In this document: piece by piece, positions 9,325 through 17,624 of the stretch
Numbering within the stretch: the first letter of the stretch is position 1
Layout: each line of letters starts with the position of its first letter
Assembly (NCBI GenBank): GCA_008633435.1
Contig: RKSL01000002.1
Span: 1-43,143, forward strand
Length of the DNA: 43,143 bases
DNA from: Candidatus Desulfobulbus rimicarensis
GTDB lineage: Bacteria > Desulfobacterota > Desulfobulbia > Desulfobulbales > Desulfobulbaceae
Reading direction: 5' to 3'
Position numbers and translations under genes: made by a program
The notes under the pieces: generated by a model
What the model saw: the letters and a program-made list of their open reading frames with translations, nothing else
Told to the model about the DNA's origin: nothing
The model's database searches: none

Positions 9325-11997
9325 TCAGTGGCCATCAGTGAGGCTGTCAAGGAGTTTGTAGAGAAGTTGATGTGCCTGCCGCGGAGTGAGTTCGTCTGGA
9401 TTCACCTGTTGCAGGATTTTGCGTAGAGGATCATCTTTTGGCGGGAAGAGCGACAGCTGGCAGGGCTGCATTGTGTTCCTGTGTGTCGGTGAGGTGGCTA
9501 TGGTTGGTTCGCCGGTCGGAGAGAATTCTCCCTTTTCAATGTTGGCGAGAATTTCATGGGCACGTTTAACGACGTGGTCAGGTACCCCGGCAAGGCTTGC
9601 CACCTGGATACCGTAACTGCGGTTGGTGCCCCCTTTAACCAGCTTGTGAAGAAAAATTATTGAATCATTCCATTCGCGTACTGCAATGGAGTAGTTGCGT
9701 ATCCGTGGATTGGTTTTGGCAAGGTCGGTAAGCTCGTGGTAATGGGTGGCAAACAGGGTTTTTACACCCCGGCCGTTTTTTTCTGCCAGCTCTTCGGCCA
9801 CTGCCCAGGCAATGGCCAGTCCGTCGTAGGTCGAAGTGCCCCGGCCTATTTCGTCAAGGATGACCAGGCTGTTCTCTGTGGCATTGTTTAAAATATTTGC
9901 GGTTTCATTCATTTCGACCATAAACGTGGATTGGCCTCGTCGCAGGTCATCCATGGCTCCGACCCTGGTAAAAATACGGTCAACCAGGCAGATTTCAGCC
10001 TGGTCTGCCGGTACAAAACTGCCGATATGGGCCATGAGCACAATGAGTGCTGTCTGGCGCAGGACGGTTGATTTTCCGGCCATATTCGGCCCGGTGATTA
10101 TCAACAGCTCATTGTCTTCCTGGTTTAGCAAAACATCATTGGGTACAAAACGGCCCTGTTCCATGGAGCGTTCAATGACCGGGTGACGTCCCTCGGTGAT
10201 GGCAATGGTATTGCCCCCGGTGATTTTGGGCCGGGTGTAATGGTAACGGTGAGCTGCCTCAGCCAGGCTGACCAGAAAATCAATGCGGGCAATGCCTGCT
10301 GCTGTAGCCAGCAGGCGGTCGCTTTGGGAGGCTATCTGCTGGCGGATATCGATGAAGAGCTGATACTCAAGCTCCAGCCTGCGTTCCTGGGCTGTGGATA
10401 TTTTATTTTCCAGTTCTTTAAGTTCCGGGGTGATGAACCGTTCAGCGTTGACCAGGGTCTGTTTACGGATATAATCCTCCGGAATCCCGGCTGCCTGGGC
10501 CCGGCTTACTTCAAAATAATAGCCAAAGACCTTGTTGAATCCCACCTTGAGTTTGGCAATACCGGTGCGTTCCCGCTCCATTTGTTCCAGGTTCAGGATG
10601 AGCTGTTTGCCGTCCCGGAGCAGGATGATGAGCTCGTCGAGTTCATCGTGGAAACCTTCGCAGATCAGGTTGCCTTCCCGCAGGGTGACCGGCGCGTCCT
10701 CACGGATAGCCGCATGAATAAGTGTATACAGGTCATCGATGGGGTCAAGCTCTTGGCCAAGAGAAGACAATACCCCCGGTTCCATCCCGGTTAAGAGCTG
10801 TTTGATTGCCGGCAGCCGTCCCAGGGAGAGCTTCATGGCATCCATGTCCCTTGCGTTGCCATGGCCAAGTGCCAGCCGGCTGCATAATCGTTCCAGATCG
10901 TAAATAGAATTGAATTCTTCCTGAAGTTCGCGACGAAGTGAAGGGGAGGCCAGCAGCTGCTCTACTCCGGTAAGCCGTTCCTGTATCTGCTTTTTGTCCT
11001 GCAGGGGAAAGAGCAGACGTTGTCGGAGCAGTCTGGCTCCCATGGGGGTTGAGCTCTGGTCTAGCACAGACAGCAATGATCCTTTTCGTTTGCCGCCGAT
11101 GATGGTTTCGGTGAGTTCAAGATTGCGGCGGGAGGATTCGTCAATAATGAGAAAACCGGAATGTCCCAGCAGTTGAATTTTTTTGATGTAGGAAAGCTCT
11201 GTTTTTTGTGTCTCCTGGATATAGGCCAGTAAGGCTCCGGCCGCGCATATTCCCGTGTGTTTGTCCTGGCAGCCAAACCCGGCCAGATTACTGACCCCGA
11301 AATGTTCGGTTAAGGTGGCTTGTGCGGTGGCAGGATCAAAAAAATGATCCTGGTGGGGGGTGATGCAGAGTCCTCCTAAAAGCGTGGTCAGGGTATCGGT
11401 TAGCCCTGTAAAATCGACCACAGATTCAGCTGGCAGCAGCAATTCTGCCGGCTGCATTCGGGTGATTTCATCGATGACCGGGCCAACGTCGTTGCCCGCA
11501 AGAGGAATTTCGCTGACAAGGAAATTTCCGGTGGATACATCAAGAAAACTTAACCCGGCAGCCTGCAGTGTTTTTCCTTTGCCGGCAAAAAAGAGGGCAC
11601 AGACAAAGGTGTTGTTTTTTTCGTCAAGCAGTTGGTCGTCTGTTGTAACACCAGGTGTGACGATACGGACAACATCACGTTTGACAATCCCCTTGGCCTG
11701 CCTGGGGTCTTCCACCTGTTCACAGATCGCCACCCGGTATCCGGCCTTGACCATTTTGCCAAGATAGCCGGAAAGGGCATGATAGGGTACACCGCACATG
11801 GGAACTTTATTGGCATCATCCTTGCTGCGCGAGGTCAGGGTTATCCCCAGTACACGGGAGCAGGTGTGGGCATCCTCAAAGAACATTTCATAAAAATCAC
11901 CCATCCGGTAAAAGAGAATGGTGCCGGGGTGCTGCTCTTTAATGTCGAGGTACTGGCGCAGCATCGGGGTAATTTTAAGCGGTTTTTCTTTGCCCAT
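9325..11997 (-). CDS. mutS: DNA mismatch repair protein MutS
   Basis: Recognises mispaired bases and starts mismatch repair through its ATPase. At 890 residues it is full length. The mismatch-reading segment FYRMGDFYEMF (Phe-x-Glu) lies near residue 30. The clamp/core region covers roughly 270-570. The ATPase has Walker A GPNMAGKST, Walker B LVILDEIGRGTSTYDG and the signature DDLRRGQSTFMVEM. A C-terminal helical tail (PDELTPRQAHQLLYKLL) matches the tetramerisation segment. The ATG is 3 bp after the HIT gene stop, so it is translated in the same operon. MutL is not in the window. Confidence 0.97.
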   Translation of the reverse strand: MGKEKPLKITPMLRQYLDIKEQHPGTILFYRMGDFYEMFFEDAHTCSRVLGITLTSRSKDDANKVPMCGVPYHALSGYLGKMVKAGYRVAICEQVEDPRQAKGIVKRDVVRIVTPGVTTDDQLLDEKNNTFVCALFFAGKGKTLQAAGLSFLDVSTGNFLVSEIPLAGNDVGPVIDEITRMQPAELLLPAESVVDFTGLTDTLTTLLGGLCITPHQDHFFDPATAQATLTEHFGVSNLAGFGCQDKHTGICAAGALLAYIQETQKTELSYIKKIQLLGHSGFLIIDESSRRNLELTETIIGGKRKGSLLSVLDQSSTPMGARLLRQRLLFPLQDKKQIQERLTGVEQLLASPSLRRELQEEFNSIYDLERLCSRLALGHGNARDMDAMKLSLGRLPAIKQLLTGMEPGVLSSLGQELDPIDDLYTLIHAAIREDAPVTLREGNLICEGFHDELDELIILLRDGKQLILNLEQMERERTGIAKLKVGFNKVFGYYFEVSRAQAAGIPEDYIRKQTLVNAERFITPELKELENKISTAQERRLELEYQLFIDIRQQIASQSDRLLATAAGIARIDFLVSLAEAAHRYHYTRPKITGGNTIAITEGRHPVIERSMEQGRFVPNDVLLNQEDNELLIITGPNMAGKSTVLRQTALIVLMAHIGSFVPADQAEICLVDRIFTRVGAMDDLRRGQSTFMVEMNETANILNNATENSLVILDEIGRGTSTYDGLAIAWAVAEELAEKNGRGVKTLFATHYHELTDLAKTNPRIRNYSIAVREWNDSIIFLHKLVKGGTNRSYGIQVASLAGVPDHVVKRAHEILANIEKGEFSPTGEPTIATSPTHRNTMQPCQLSLFPPKDDPLRKILQQVNPDELTPRQAHQLLYKLLDSLTDGH

Positions 11998-12000
11998 GGT

Positions 12001-12507
12001 TCAGGACGCCTCCGGGGAAAGTTGAGCAAAATCCGGCTGGAGCAGGGCAAAAGTATGGCGTATATGTTGGGGGATTGTCCGGATATCAGCAGTTATTGTC
12101 ATGAAATTATGGTCATCCTGCCAGCGTGGAACTACATGAAAATGGAGATGATCGGCAATGCCAGCCCCGGCCACTTGACCAAGATTGAGCCCGATGTTGA
12201 ACCCGTCCGGGTTGAGGTGGCTGCGCAGGATGGCGCAGCAGCTTGAGAGCATGGCCATGAGCGCAAGGTTCTCATCCGGTGCTAATTCGGTGATATCAGC
12301 CAAGTGACGTCTGGGAGCTACAAGAAGATGGCCGTTGGCATAGGGAAAGCGGTTGAGTAGAACAATGCTGTGCCGGTCGCGGTAGAGCAAGAGATATTCG
12401 GGGTCCGACAGGGCGGTACCCGGTGGTTCAAACAGGCAGCCTTTGATTTTTTTGGCCTGGCCCAGTACATGTTCCATGCGCCATGGTGTCCATAGGTTTT
12501 TTGTCAT
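12001..12507 (-). CDS. HIT-family nucleotide hydrolase/phosphorylase
   Basis: A 168-residue histidine-triad protein. The triad is DHLHFHVVPRW near residues 122-132, and the substrate-side segment FPYANGHLLVAPRRHLADI is near 54-72. HIT proteins of this length and shape (N-terminal LWTPWRMEHV) resemble the AP4A phosphorylase/hydrolase branch, which splits dinucleoside polyphosphates or nucleoside conjugates. The exact substrate is not settled. Its start overlaps the stop of the upstream phosphoesterase gene by ATGA, and mutS follows 3 bp later. Confidence 0.88.
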   Translation of the reverse strand: MTKNLWTPWRMEHVLGQAKKIKGCLFEPPGTALSDPEYLLLYRDRHSIVLLNRFPYANGHLLVAPRRHLADITELAPDENLALMAMLSSCCAILRSHLNPDGFNIGLNLGQVAGAGIADHLHFHVVPRWQDDHNFMTITADIRTIPQHIRHTFALLQPDFAQLSPEAS

Positions 12508-13001
12508 CTTGACAGCCTGGGGACTTCGTGGATGGCAGCCTGCAGGCTATCACCTATCTCTAAAAGAGCGTAGGTGCCTGGAGCGCCATATCGTCCTGTT
12601 TGTTGAAAACTGCCAGGGTTGATAATAAGCGTGCCAGCGATTTTGTGGCAGACAGCCCTGTGGGTGTGGCCATAGATCATGCAGTCGACTTCGGGGAAAA
12701 GATCCCAGAGCTGGCTTTCAATATCAAGCCCAAGCCCTGCGCCGTGGGTGAGGCCGATGGAAAAGCTGCCAAGTTGAAAGGTTTGTTCTTTTGGCAGGGG
12801 GCCATGGCAGGACTGGTTGCACATGTTGCCGTGGACTGCAAAAATTTGTTTGTCAGCAAAGGCCTGCAGCACAGCTATGTCGGTGAGATCACCGGCATGG
12901 ATAATAACTTCACAGTCGGCAAAACAGTGTTGTGCCAGCCGGAAAAAATTGCTGTTCAATCCCATGAGATGGGTATCTGAGAGTATACCTGCTCTGAGCA
13001 T
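12504..13001 (-). CDS. YfcE/MJ0936-type metallophosphoesterase
   Basis: A 165-residue single-domain calcineurin-like phosphoesterase. Metal-binding motifs are GILSDTHL (start), HAGDLTD, VHGN and the C-terminal IYGHTHRA. The second metal motif reads HGNMCNQ rather than the commoner GNCD/GNHD, so one ligand differs. Family members hydrolyse phosphodiesters in vitro, and the natural substrate is unknown. I chose the ATG at 13001 because it places the conserved GILSDTH next to the N terminus. A TTG at 13022 would add seven residues. It is the first gene of the minus-strand operon leading to mutS. Confidence 0.82.
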   Translation of the reverse strand: MLRAGILSDTHLMGLNSNFFRLAQHCFADCEVIIHAGDLTDIAVLQAFADKQIFAVHGNMCNQSCHGPLPKEQTFQLGSFSIGLTHGAGLGLDIESQLWDLFPEVDCMIYGHTHRAVCHKIAGTLIINPGSFQQTGRYGAPGTYALLEIGDSLQAAIHEVPRLSR

Positions 13002-13208
13002 AACGGATGTGATGAATTGCAAAGGATGAGTTCAAAACCTGTGGATAATCTAAAGGAGTTGAGCTTTCTTGACAACAAAAGAAGCTCAAAAGGTTGCAAA
13101 AAACAGGTCCATTTCGTAACATGCCAGCGTGCCAGAATTTTTACAGTACTGTGGAGTTATCTTTTTGCTCGATTGCATTGGGGGCTGCACATGGCATATT
13201 TTTTGTCT

Positions 13209-13301
13209 GAAAGTCGCAACACCTGTGAGCTTGCCACGCCGCAGTGACCGACTTTCATAGCTTTTTGTGGCAGGCGATTATGGTCCAGCCATGCTGGTTT
13301 A
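13209..13301 (+). promoter_or_regulatory. Structured leader element A upstream of efp (shared with element B)
   Basis: This lies in the 326-bp gap before efp and shows three parts. (1) A perfect 8-bp stem, GAAAGTCG (13209-13216) with CGACTTTC (13249-13256), whose loop holds GCCGCAGTGA (13238-13247). (2) TTGTGGCAGGCGATTA (13265-13280), whose TGTGGC can pair back with GCCGCA of the loop, an H-type pseudoknot geometry. (3) A small hairpin CCAGC-CAT-GCTGG (13285-13297) followed by TTTATTT. The same blocks recur at 17485-17596. I cannot match it to a named riboswitch class. It ends 26 bp before the efp ATG, so control of efp expression is the natural guess. Confidence 0.5.
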
Positions 13302-13327
13302 TTTAAAAACTACATCAGGATATTATA

Positions 13328-13894
13328 ATGTTCAGTGCATCTGATTTACGCAAAGGGCTTAAAGTGCAAATTGACGGCGAGCCGTATATAATTACAGAAT
13401 TTGATTTTTCCAAACCCGGTAAAGGGCAAGCACTGTATCGCACCAAGATGCGTAATATGATCACGGGAAATCAGTTTACCCAGACCTATCGTTCAAATGA
13501 CAAGTTTGAAAAACCGGATCTTGAAGAACGCACCATGCAGTTTTTATACTCCCAGGATGACGAATTTCATTTTATGGATACATCCTCCTATGATCAGATA
13601 TTTTTGACCCGTGAACAACTGGGAGATAATATCTCTTTTCTGATGGATAACATGGAGGTTCAGGTGCTCTTTTTTGGAGGGGACCGACCTATTGACATCA
13701 GTCTGCCTATTTTTGTCAACCTGGAGGTCATCCGGGCTGATCCATGGGTAAAAGGCGATACATCAGGAACAGATACCAAGCCGGTTACGGTTGAAACCGG
13801 GTATAAGCTCCAGGTGCCTCCTTTTGTTGAAGAGGGGGATAAAATCCAGATTGATACCCGATCTGGTGAGTATATAACCAGGGTCAAAGAATAA
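13328..13894 (+). CDS. efp: Translation elongation factor P
   Basis: EF-P binds between the P and E sites of stalled ribosomes and helps form peptide bonds at consecutive prolines. The 188-residue length and three beta-barrel layout are normal. The domain I loop reads KPGKGQA, with Lys32 at the tip, the residue that EpmA beta-lysylates in the modified subfamily. The C terminus keeps GDKIQIDTRSGEYITRV, the EF-P signature. Its partner gene epmA follows 114 bp downstream, supporting lysylation of Lys32. The start has AGGA 9 bases upstream. The leader carries structured element A. Confidence 0.97.
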   Translation: MFSASDLRKGLKVQIDGEPYIITEFDFSKPGKGQALYRTKMRNMITGNQFTQTYRSNDKFEKPDLEERTMQFLYSQDDEFHFMDTSSYDQIFLTREQLGDNISFLMDNMEVQVLFFGGDRPIDISLPIFVNLEVIRADPWVKGDTSGTDTKPVTVETGYKLQVPPFVEEGDKIQIDTRSGEYITRVKE

Positions 13895-14008
13895 CAGGCA
13901 GAGTGTCATTGAAGACATTTCCGCATAATGGCTCTTTGCCCGATGGTTGTTTCCCTGATCTCGAGCGAAGAATATAATTATCCAGGCCAACCAGAGCTTT
14001 TTGTATAG

Positions 14009-15022
14009 ATGTTATCTCCACAGCGCCTGCAGCAGCGTTCAGATCTCCTGCAGGCTGTCCGGACTTTTTTTCTTTCCCGATCCTACATCGAAGTCGACAC
14101 CCCCATTCGCCAACCGGTACTCATCCCCGAGGCCGAAATCCGTCCGGTACCCGCCGGAGAGTGGTTTTTGCAGACTTCGCCCGAACTTTGTATGAAAAGG
14201 CTGCTCGCCAGTGGCTGCACTCAAATATTTCAGATTTGTCATTGTTTTCGGCAGGGCGAAACAGGGAGATTGCATCAGGAAGAGTTTACCATGTTGGAAT
14301 GGTATCATACTGGCTGGGATTATCACGATTTAATGGACGAGTGTGAGCAGCTCATTGGTGCGGTTGGCCAATGTCTAACCACGGCCACTGTTCAAAATGT
14401 CATGCCAACGCTTACCCTCTCTGATAAATCAGCCTGGCAGAACCATAATCGCCAGCCACAAAAAGCTATGAAAGTTGGCCCCCGCGGCATGGCAAGCTCA
14501 CAGGTGCTGCGATTTTCAGATAAAAAAATCTCCCTTACCCCTCCGTGGCAGCGTTTAAGCGTTGAAGAAGCTTTTCAAAAATTTTGCGGTACGTCTGCGC
14601 AACAGGCAGTTGAACAGGGACGTTTTGACGAGTTGCTGGTGGAAAGGGTTGAGCCGCATTTAGGCTGGGACAGCCCGTTGTTTCTCTATGATTATCCGGT
14701 TGCTCTGGCATCTCTTGCACAACAAAAGAAGACAGATCCGGCAGTTGCTGAACGTTTTGAACTCTATATTGGCGGCATAGAGCTTGCCAATGGTTTTACA
14801 GAATTAATCGATCGGGATGTACAGCGGCAGAGATTTTATGCTGAACTGGAAAAACAGCAGATGCACGGGCTGTCTCATCTGCTCCCGGAAAAATTTTTAC
14901 AGGATCTGGTCGATGTGCCGGAGTGTGCAGGGATTGCCCTGGGGCTGGACAGACTGCTTATGGTTTGCGTAGGCGCAACAACACTTGCTGAAGTCTTACC
15001 ATTTACTGCCCATGACCTGTAA
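14009..15022 (+). CDS. epmA: EF-P lysyltransferase (elongation factor P--(R)-beta-lysine ligase)
   Basis: A paralogue of class II lysyl-tRNA synthetase that lacks the anticodon domain and attaches (R)-beta-lysine to EF-P. The 337 residues correspond to the catalytic domain only. Motif 2 is visible as FQICHCFRQGETGRLHQEEFTMLEWY (about residues 76-101, given in two parts: FQICHCFRQGE and HQEEFTMLEWY). Motif 3 is GIALGLDRLLMV near the C terminus. A somewhat long insertion around residues 130-170 has no known role. The gene directly follows efp on the same strand. The aminomutase EpmB, which makes beta-lysine, is not in this window and must be elsewhere if the pathway works. Confidence 0.93.
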   Translation: MLSPQRLQQRSDLLQAVRTFFLSRSYIEVDTPIRQPVLIPEAEIRPVPAGEWFLQTSPELCMKRLLASGCTQIFQICHCFRQGETGRLHQEEFTMLEWYHTGWDYHDLMDECEQLIGAVGQCLTTATVQNVMPTLTLSDKSAWQNHNRQPQKAMKVGPRGMASSQVLRFSDKKISLTPPWQRLSVEEAFQKFCGTSAQQAVEQGRFDELLVERVEPHLGWDSPLFLYDYPVALASLAQQKKTDPAVAERFELYIGGIELANGFTELIDRDVQRQRFYAELEKQQMHGLSHLLPEKFLQDLVDVPECAGIALGLDRLLMVCVGATTLAEVLPFTAHDL

Positions 15023-15062
15023 ATCACTGTTTGTATTTTATAATCAGATGGTATATTCTATA

Positions 15063-15734
15063 TTATCTGTGGGGATAGGGGTGGTCTGTTTCTCCTGGTA
15101 CGGAAATAAATTCCATGTCGGGCAACAGAAGAGCGGTGAGTGACTGGCCGTAAACCGCACCAGTGTCTATGCCGATTTTGTTTTTTTGAATGAGTGGCCT
15201 GGTAAAAACCGTGTGTCCGAAAACAACAGGTTTGCCAAAGTCGTAGTCGTTGTGAATAAATTGCTGCCGTACCCAGAGACACCAGTTACGGGTCTGGCGG
15301 CTACTGTGTACACCGGGTTGTAACCCAGCATGAACGTAAAAGGCATGTGTGTCTTCCCAGAGAAGGGGGAGGTCGTAAAAGAAAGCGTAGTGCTTTACCG
15401 GAAGAGATTTTTTGAATTCAGCTGGAGAAATATCGGGTGATACTCCGTAGCTTGCCAATGTCTGCTTTCCCCCAGCTTGAAGAAAAATGCCGTCATCTCG
15501 GCCGGATAAAAAATTTTTAAGCATGTACTCGTGGTTGCCGAGTAAGGTGATGACATGGGGGTGTTCGAGTTTGAATTCTAAGATACGATTAATGACCTCT
15601 TGAGAAGCTGGTCCCCGATCTATGTAATCGCCTAAAAAAATATATGTGTCGACTTTTGTTGGAATTTGATTAAGGAGATGAACAAGTGAAGTGTAACAAC
15701 CATGGATATCTCCAATTATGCAGCATGTATGCAT
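15063..15734 (-). CDS. PPP-family metallophosphatase (ApaH/PrpA-like)
   Basis: A 223-residue calcineurin-type phosphatase. The three PPP signature blocks are all present: GDIHGCY (about residues 8-14), GDYIDRGP (35-42) and GNHEYML (66-72). Later His ligands lie in YVHAGLQPG and FGHTVF. Such proteins dephosphorylate phosphoserine/threonine or tyrosine, or hydrolyse Ap4A, and the sequence does not decide which. It is transcribed away from the exopolysaccharide module that starts 150 bp to its right. Control of the tyrosine kinase there is possible but not shown. Confidence 0.85.
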   Translation of the reverse strand: MHTCCIIGDIHGCYTSLVHLLNQIPTKVDTYIFLGDYIDRGPASQEVINRILEFKLEHPHVITLLGNHEYMLKNFLSGRDDGIFLQAGGKQTLASYGVSPDISPAEFKKSLPVKHYAFFYDLPLLWEDTHAFYVHAGLQPGVHSSRQTRNWCLWVRQQFIHNDYDFGKPVVFGHTVFTRPLIQKNKIGIDTGAVYGQSLTALLLPDMEFISVPGETDHPYPHR

Positions 15735-15756
15735 TTTATCTACTCTTTGAAGGATA

Positions 15757-15785
15757 TTGAGTTTCTCATTGTTGGAATTTATACT
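15757..15785 (+). promoter_or_regulatory. Candidate sigma-70 promoter of the exopolysaccharide module
   Basis: TTGAGT (15757-15762) and TATACT (15780-15785) are separated by 17 bases, a good consensus match, about 95 bp before the start of the chain-length gene. It lies in the gap divergent to the phosphatase gene. It is a sequence match only. Confidence 0.4.
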
Positions 15786-15881
15786 TTAAAGTAGACAAGA
15801 GGTCTGGAATTGGGAAGAAAAAAATGGGTGAAGTGTGGAGTCCTTTACCTGAATTGACAGGTTTACTGTATTAGTGGGAAA

Positions 15882-17455
15882 ATGGGAAATCAGCAGCGTC
15901 AACAACTAAAAAAATATTTTGCATTACTCCTTATTCACTGGAAGCTGTTGCTTGGCTGCCTGCTTGCCGGTTTGACAGCAGGTGTGGGGCTATATCTTTC
16001 CATGCCCAAGGTGTATCAATGTACGTCCTTATTGAGTTATGAGCGGCAACGGATAACTCCTGCACGGATGGGACCTGAATAGACTAATCGAGATGTCGAG
16101 GAAACTATTTCGACGCTACGTGATATTGTTATAAGCCGGAAGAACCTTGAAGAGATTATCCAGAAATATAATCTCTATTCCGAAATGAGGCTGAATGCAC
16201 CTCTTGGGGATATTGTTAAGTATATGCGAAGGCATATTACAATCGCTCCAGCTCATCGTGGTGATACTTTTACTGTTATGTTTGAGGGGGGCGATCCTGA
16301 AAAAGTACAACTGGTCACCAATGAGATTGCTCAAAAATTTATTGATGAGAATCTACGATATCGTGAGGACGTGCTACTGAAACCTCAAAATATACCCTGG
16401 AGGAGTTAAATAGTGCCAAAGCTGTTCTTGATGAAAAAGAACAGGCTATGCGGGATTATAAACTGAAGTATTATAATGCCATGCCAGAACAGCGAGTGAG
16501 CAATTTGAGTCGTCTTGATGCATTACACAATCAATATCAGGCTGTGCAAAATTCGATTCAAGATCTTGAACGACCTAAGGTTATGATTCAGGGGCAAATA
16601 AATTTACGAAGAAGAATTAATGATGCCAGTGTCACGACTGCGGTTGCCGGGCAGAATTCAGAAACAGCCAGTAATGCTCCTCTGTCTGGCTGGCAACGGC
16701 TTCGACAGTTACGCCGACACTTACATTCTTTACAGGGGAGATATACAGAGAAACATCCTGAAATCCGTCGAACCAGACAGTTGATTGCCCAGCTTGAGAG
16801 GGAACTCGGGGAAAAGACACCATCCTCAGGAAAGAAAGTGACACCATCACGTTTGATAATTGACCCGGAAATCGGCGGATTACAGATTCAGCTTAAAGAG
16901 CTGTCGTTGAATATTCAGAAGTTACGAGCTGATCAAAAAACGTTGAAAAAAGAGATTCCAAAGTATGAACGATGGATTAATGAAACTCCAGTGCGTGAGG
17001 CTGAATGGAACGCCTTGACCCGTGATTATAATGAGTTGCGGCGGAACTATGATTTTCTGGTTTCACAGAACCTCCAGGCTTCCTCAGTGGAAAATTTGGA
17101 GAAAAAGAAAAAAGGCGGTAAATTCAAGGTGATCGACTGGGCTCGCTTTCCAGAAAAACCGTATAAACCTAAATTTTTTATACTGATACTTGCTGCTGTT
17201 GGTGTTGGCCTTGGGCTTGGTGTAGGGTGGATTCTTGCTCTTGATTTTACTGATACCTCATTTAAAGATGTTAACGATGTTGAGTCTTATCTTGGCGTTC
17301 CGGTTGTCAGTTCTATTCCTTATTTAAAAGATCATGTAGAGGTTGGTCATGATCGTAAGAGTATTGTAATCTGGGGTGCGGTTTTTTTGCTGTATGCGGG
17401 CTTATTGCTTTTTGTCCTTTTCTTTTTATGGAGACATGGCAAAATTGTTCTGTAA
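15882..17455 (+). pseudogene. Polysaccharide chain-length determinant (Wzz/GNVR type), broken by an amber codon and a -1 frameshift
   Basis: Three pieces join into one Wzz-like inner-membrane protein of about 524 residues. The N part (15882-16079) has a membrane segment, LLLGCLLAGLTAGVGLYLS. It ends at an in-frame TAG (16080-16082), after which the same frame stays open to 16409 (TNRDVEETISTLRDIVISRK onward). Near 16380 the coding frame shifts: restoring one A in the AAA run at 16380-16382 joins ...REDVLLK to TSKYTLEELNSAKAVLDEKE. The rest is a long coiled coil and two C-terminal membrane segments. The protein would set polysaccharide chain length with the tyrosine kinase downstream. Two separate lesions suggest a recent pseudogene, though sequencing error at the A run is possible. 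Confidence 0.82.
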
Positions 17456-17484
17456 TTTTGCACATTTTAAGGTAATTTTTCTCT

Positions 17485-17596
17485 GAAAGTTGTTTTGTGA
17501 TATTTGGGTTACCGTGCCGCAGTGAGCATCTTTCATTGGTCGAAGTCTTCGCGTTCTGTTGTGGCTGGCGATTAGAGCTTAGTCAAGCTGATTTAT
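17485..17596 (+). promoter_or_regulatory. Structured leader element B upstream of the ExeA-like ATPase gene
   Basis: This is the second copy of the element before efp. A stem is formed by GAAAG-T-TG (17485-17492) and CA-T-CTTTC (17527-17534), with one mismatch. Compared with element A, the inner pair C-G has become T-A, a compensated change. The loop again holds GCCGCAGTGA (17516-17525). TTGTGGCTGGCGATTA (17559-17574) follows, differing from A at one of 16 positions. The terminal hairpin is AGCTT-AGTC-AAGCT (17576-17589), different in sequence from A but in the same place, then GATTTAT. B has about 16 extra bases between the stem and the third block. It ends 28 bp before the ATG. Confidence 0.5.
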
Positions 17597-17624
17597 CAGT
17601 ATAATGATTGTATAGAAAACTATT

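Noticed and set aside
10183-10794. 203-codon open frame on the plus strand
   Set aside because: It is wholly antisense to mutS, with no ribosome-binding site and no family resemblance.
13209-13301. Known c-di-GMP (GEMM), cobalamin or ydaO riboswitch
   Set aside because: The conserved cores of those classes as I know them are absent. Only the element's own blocks are shared with 17485-17596.
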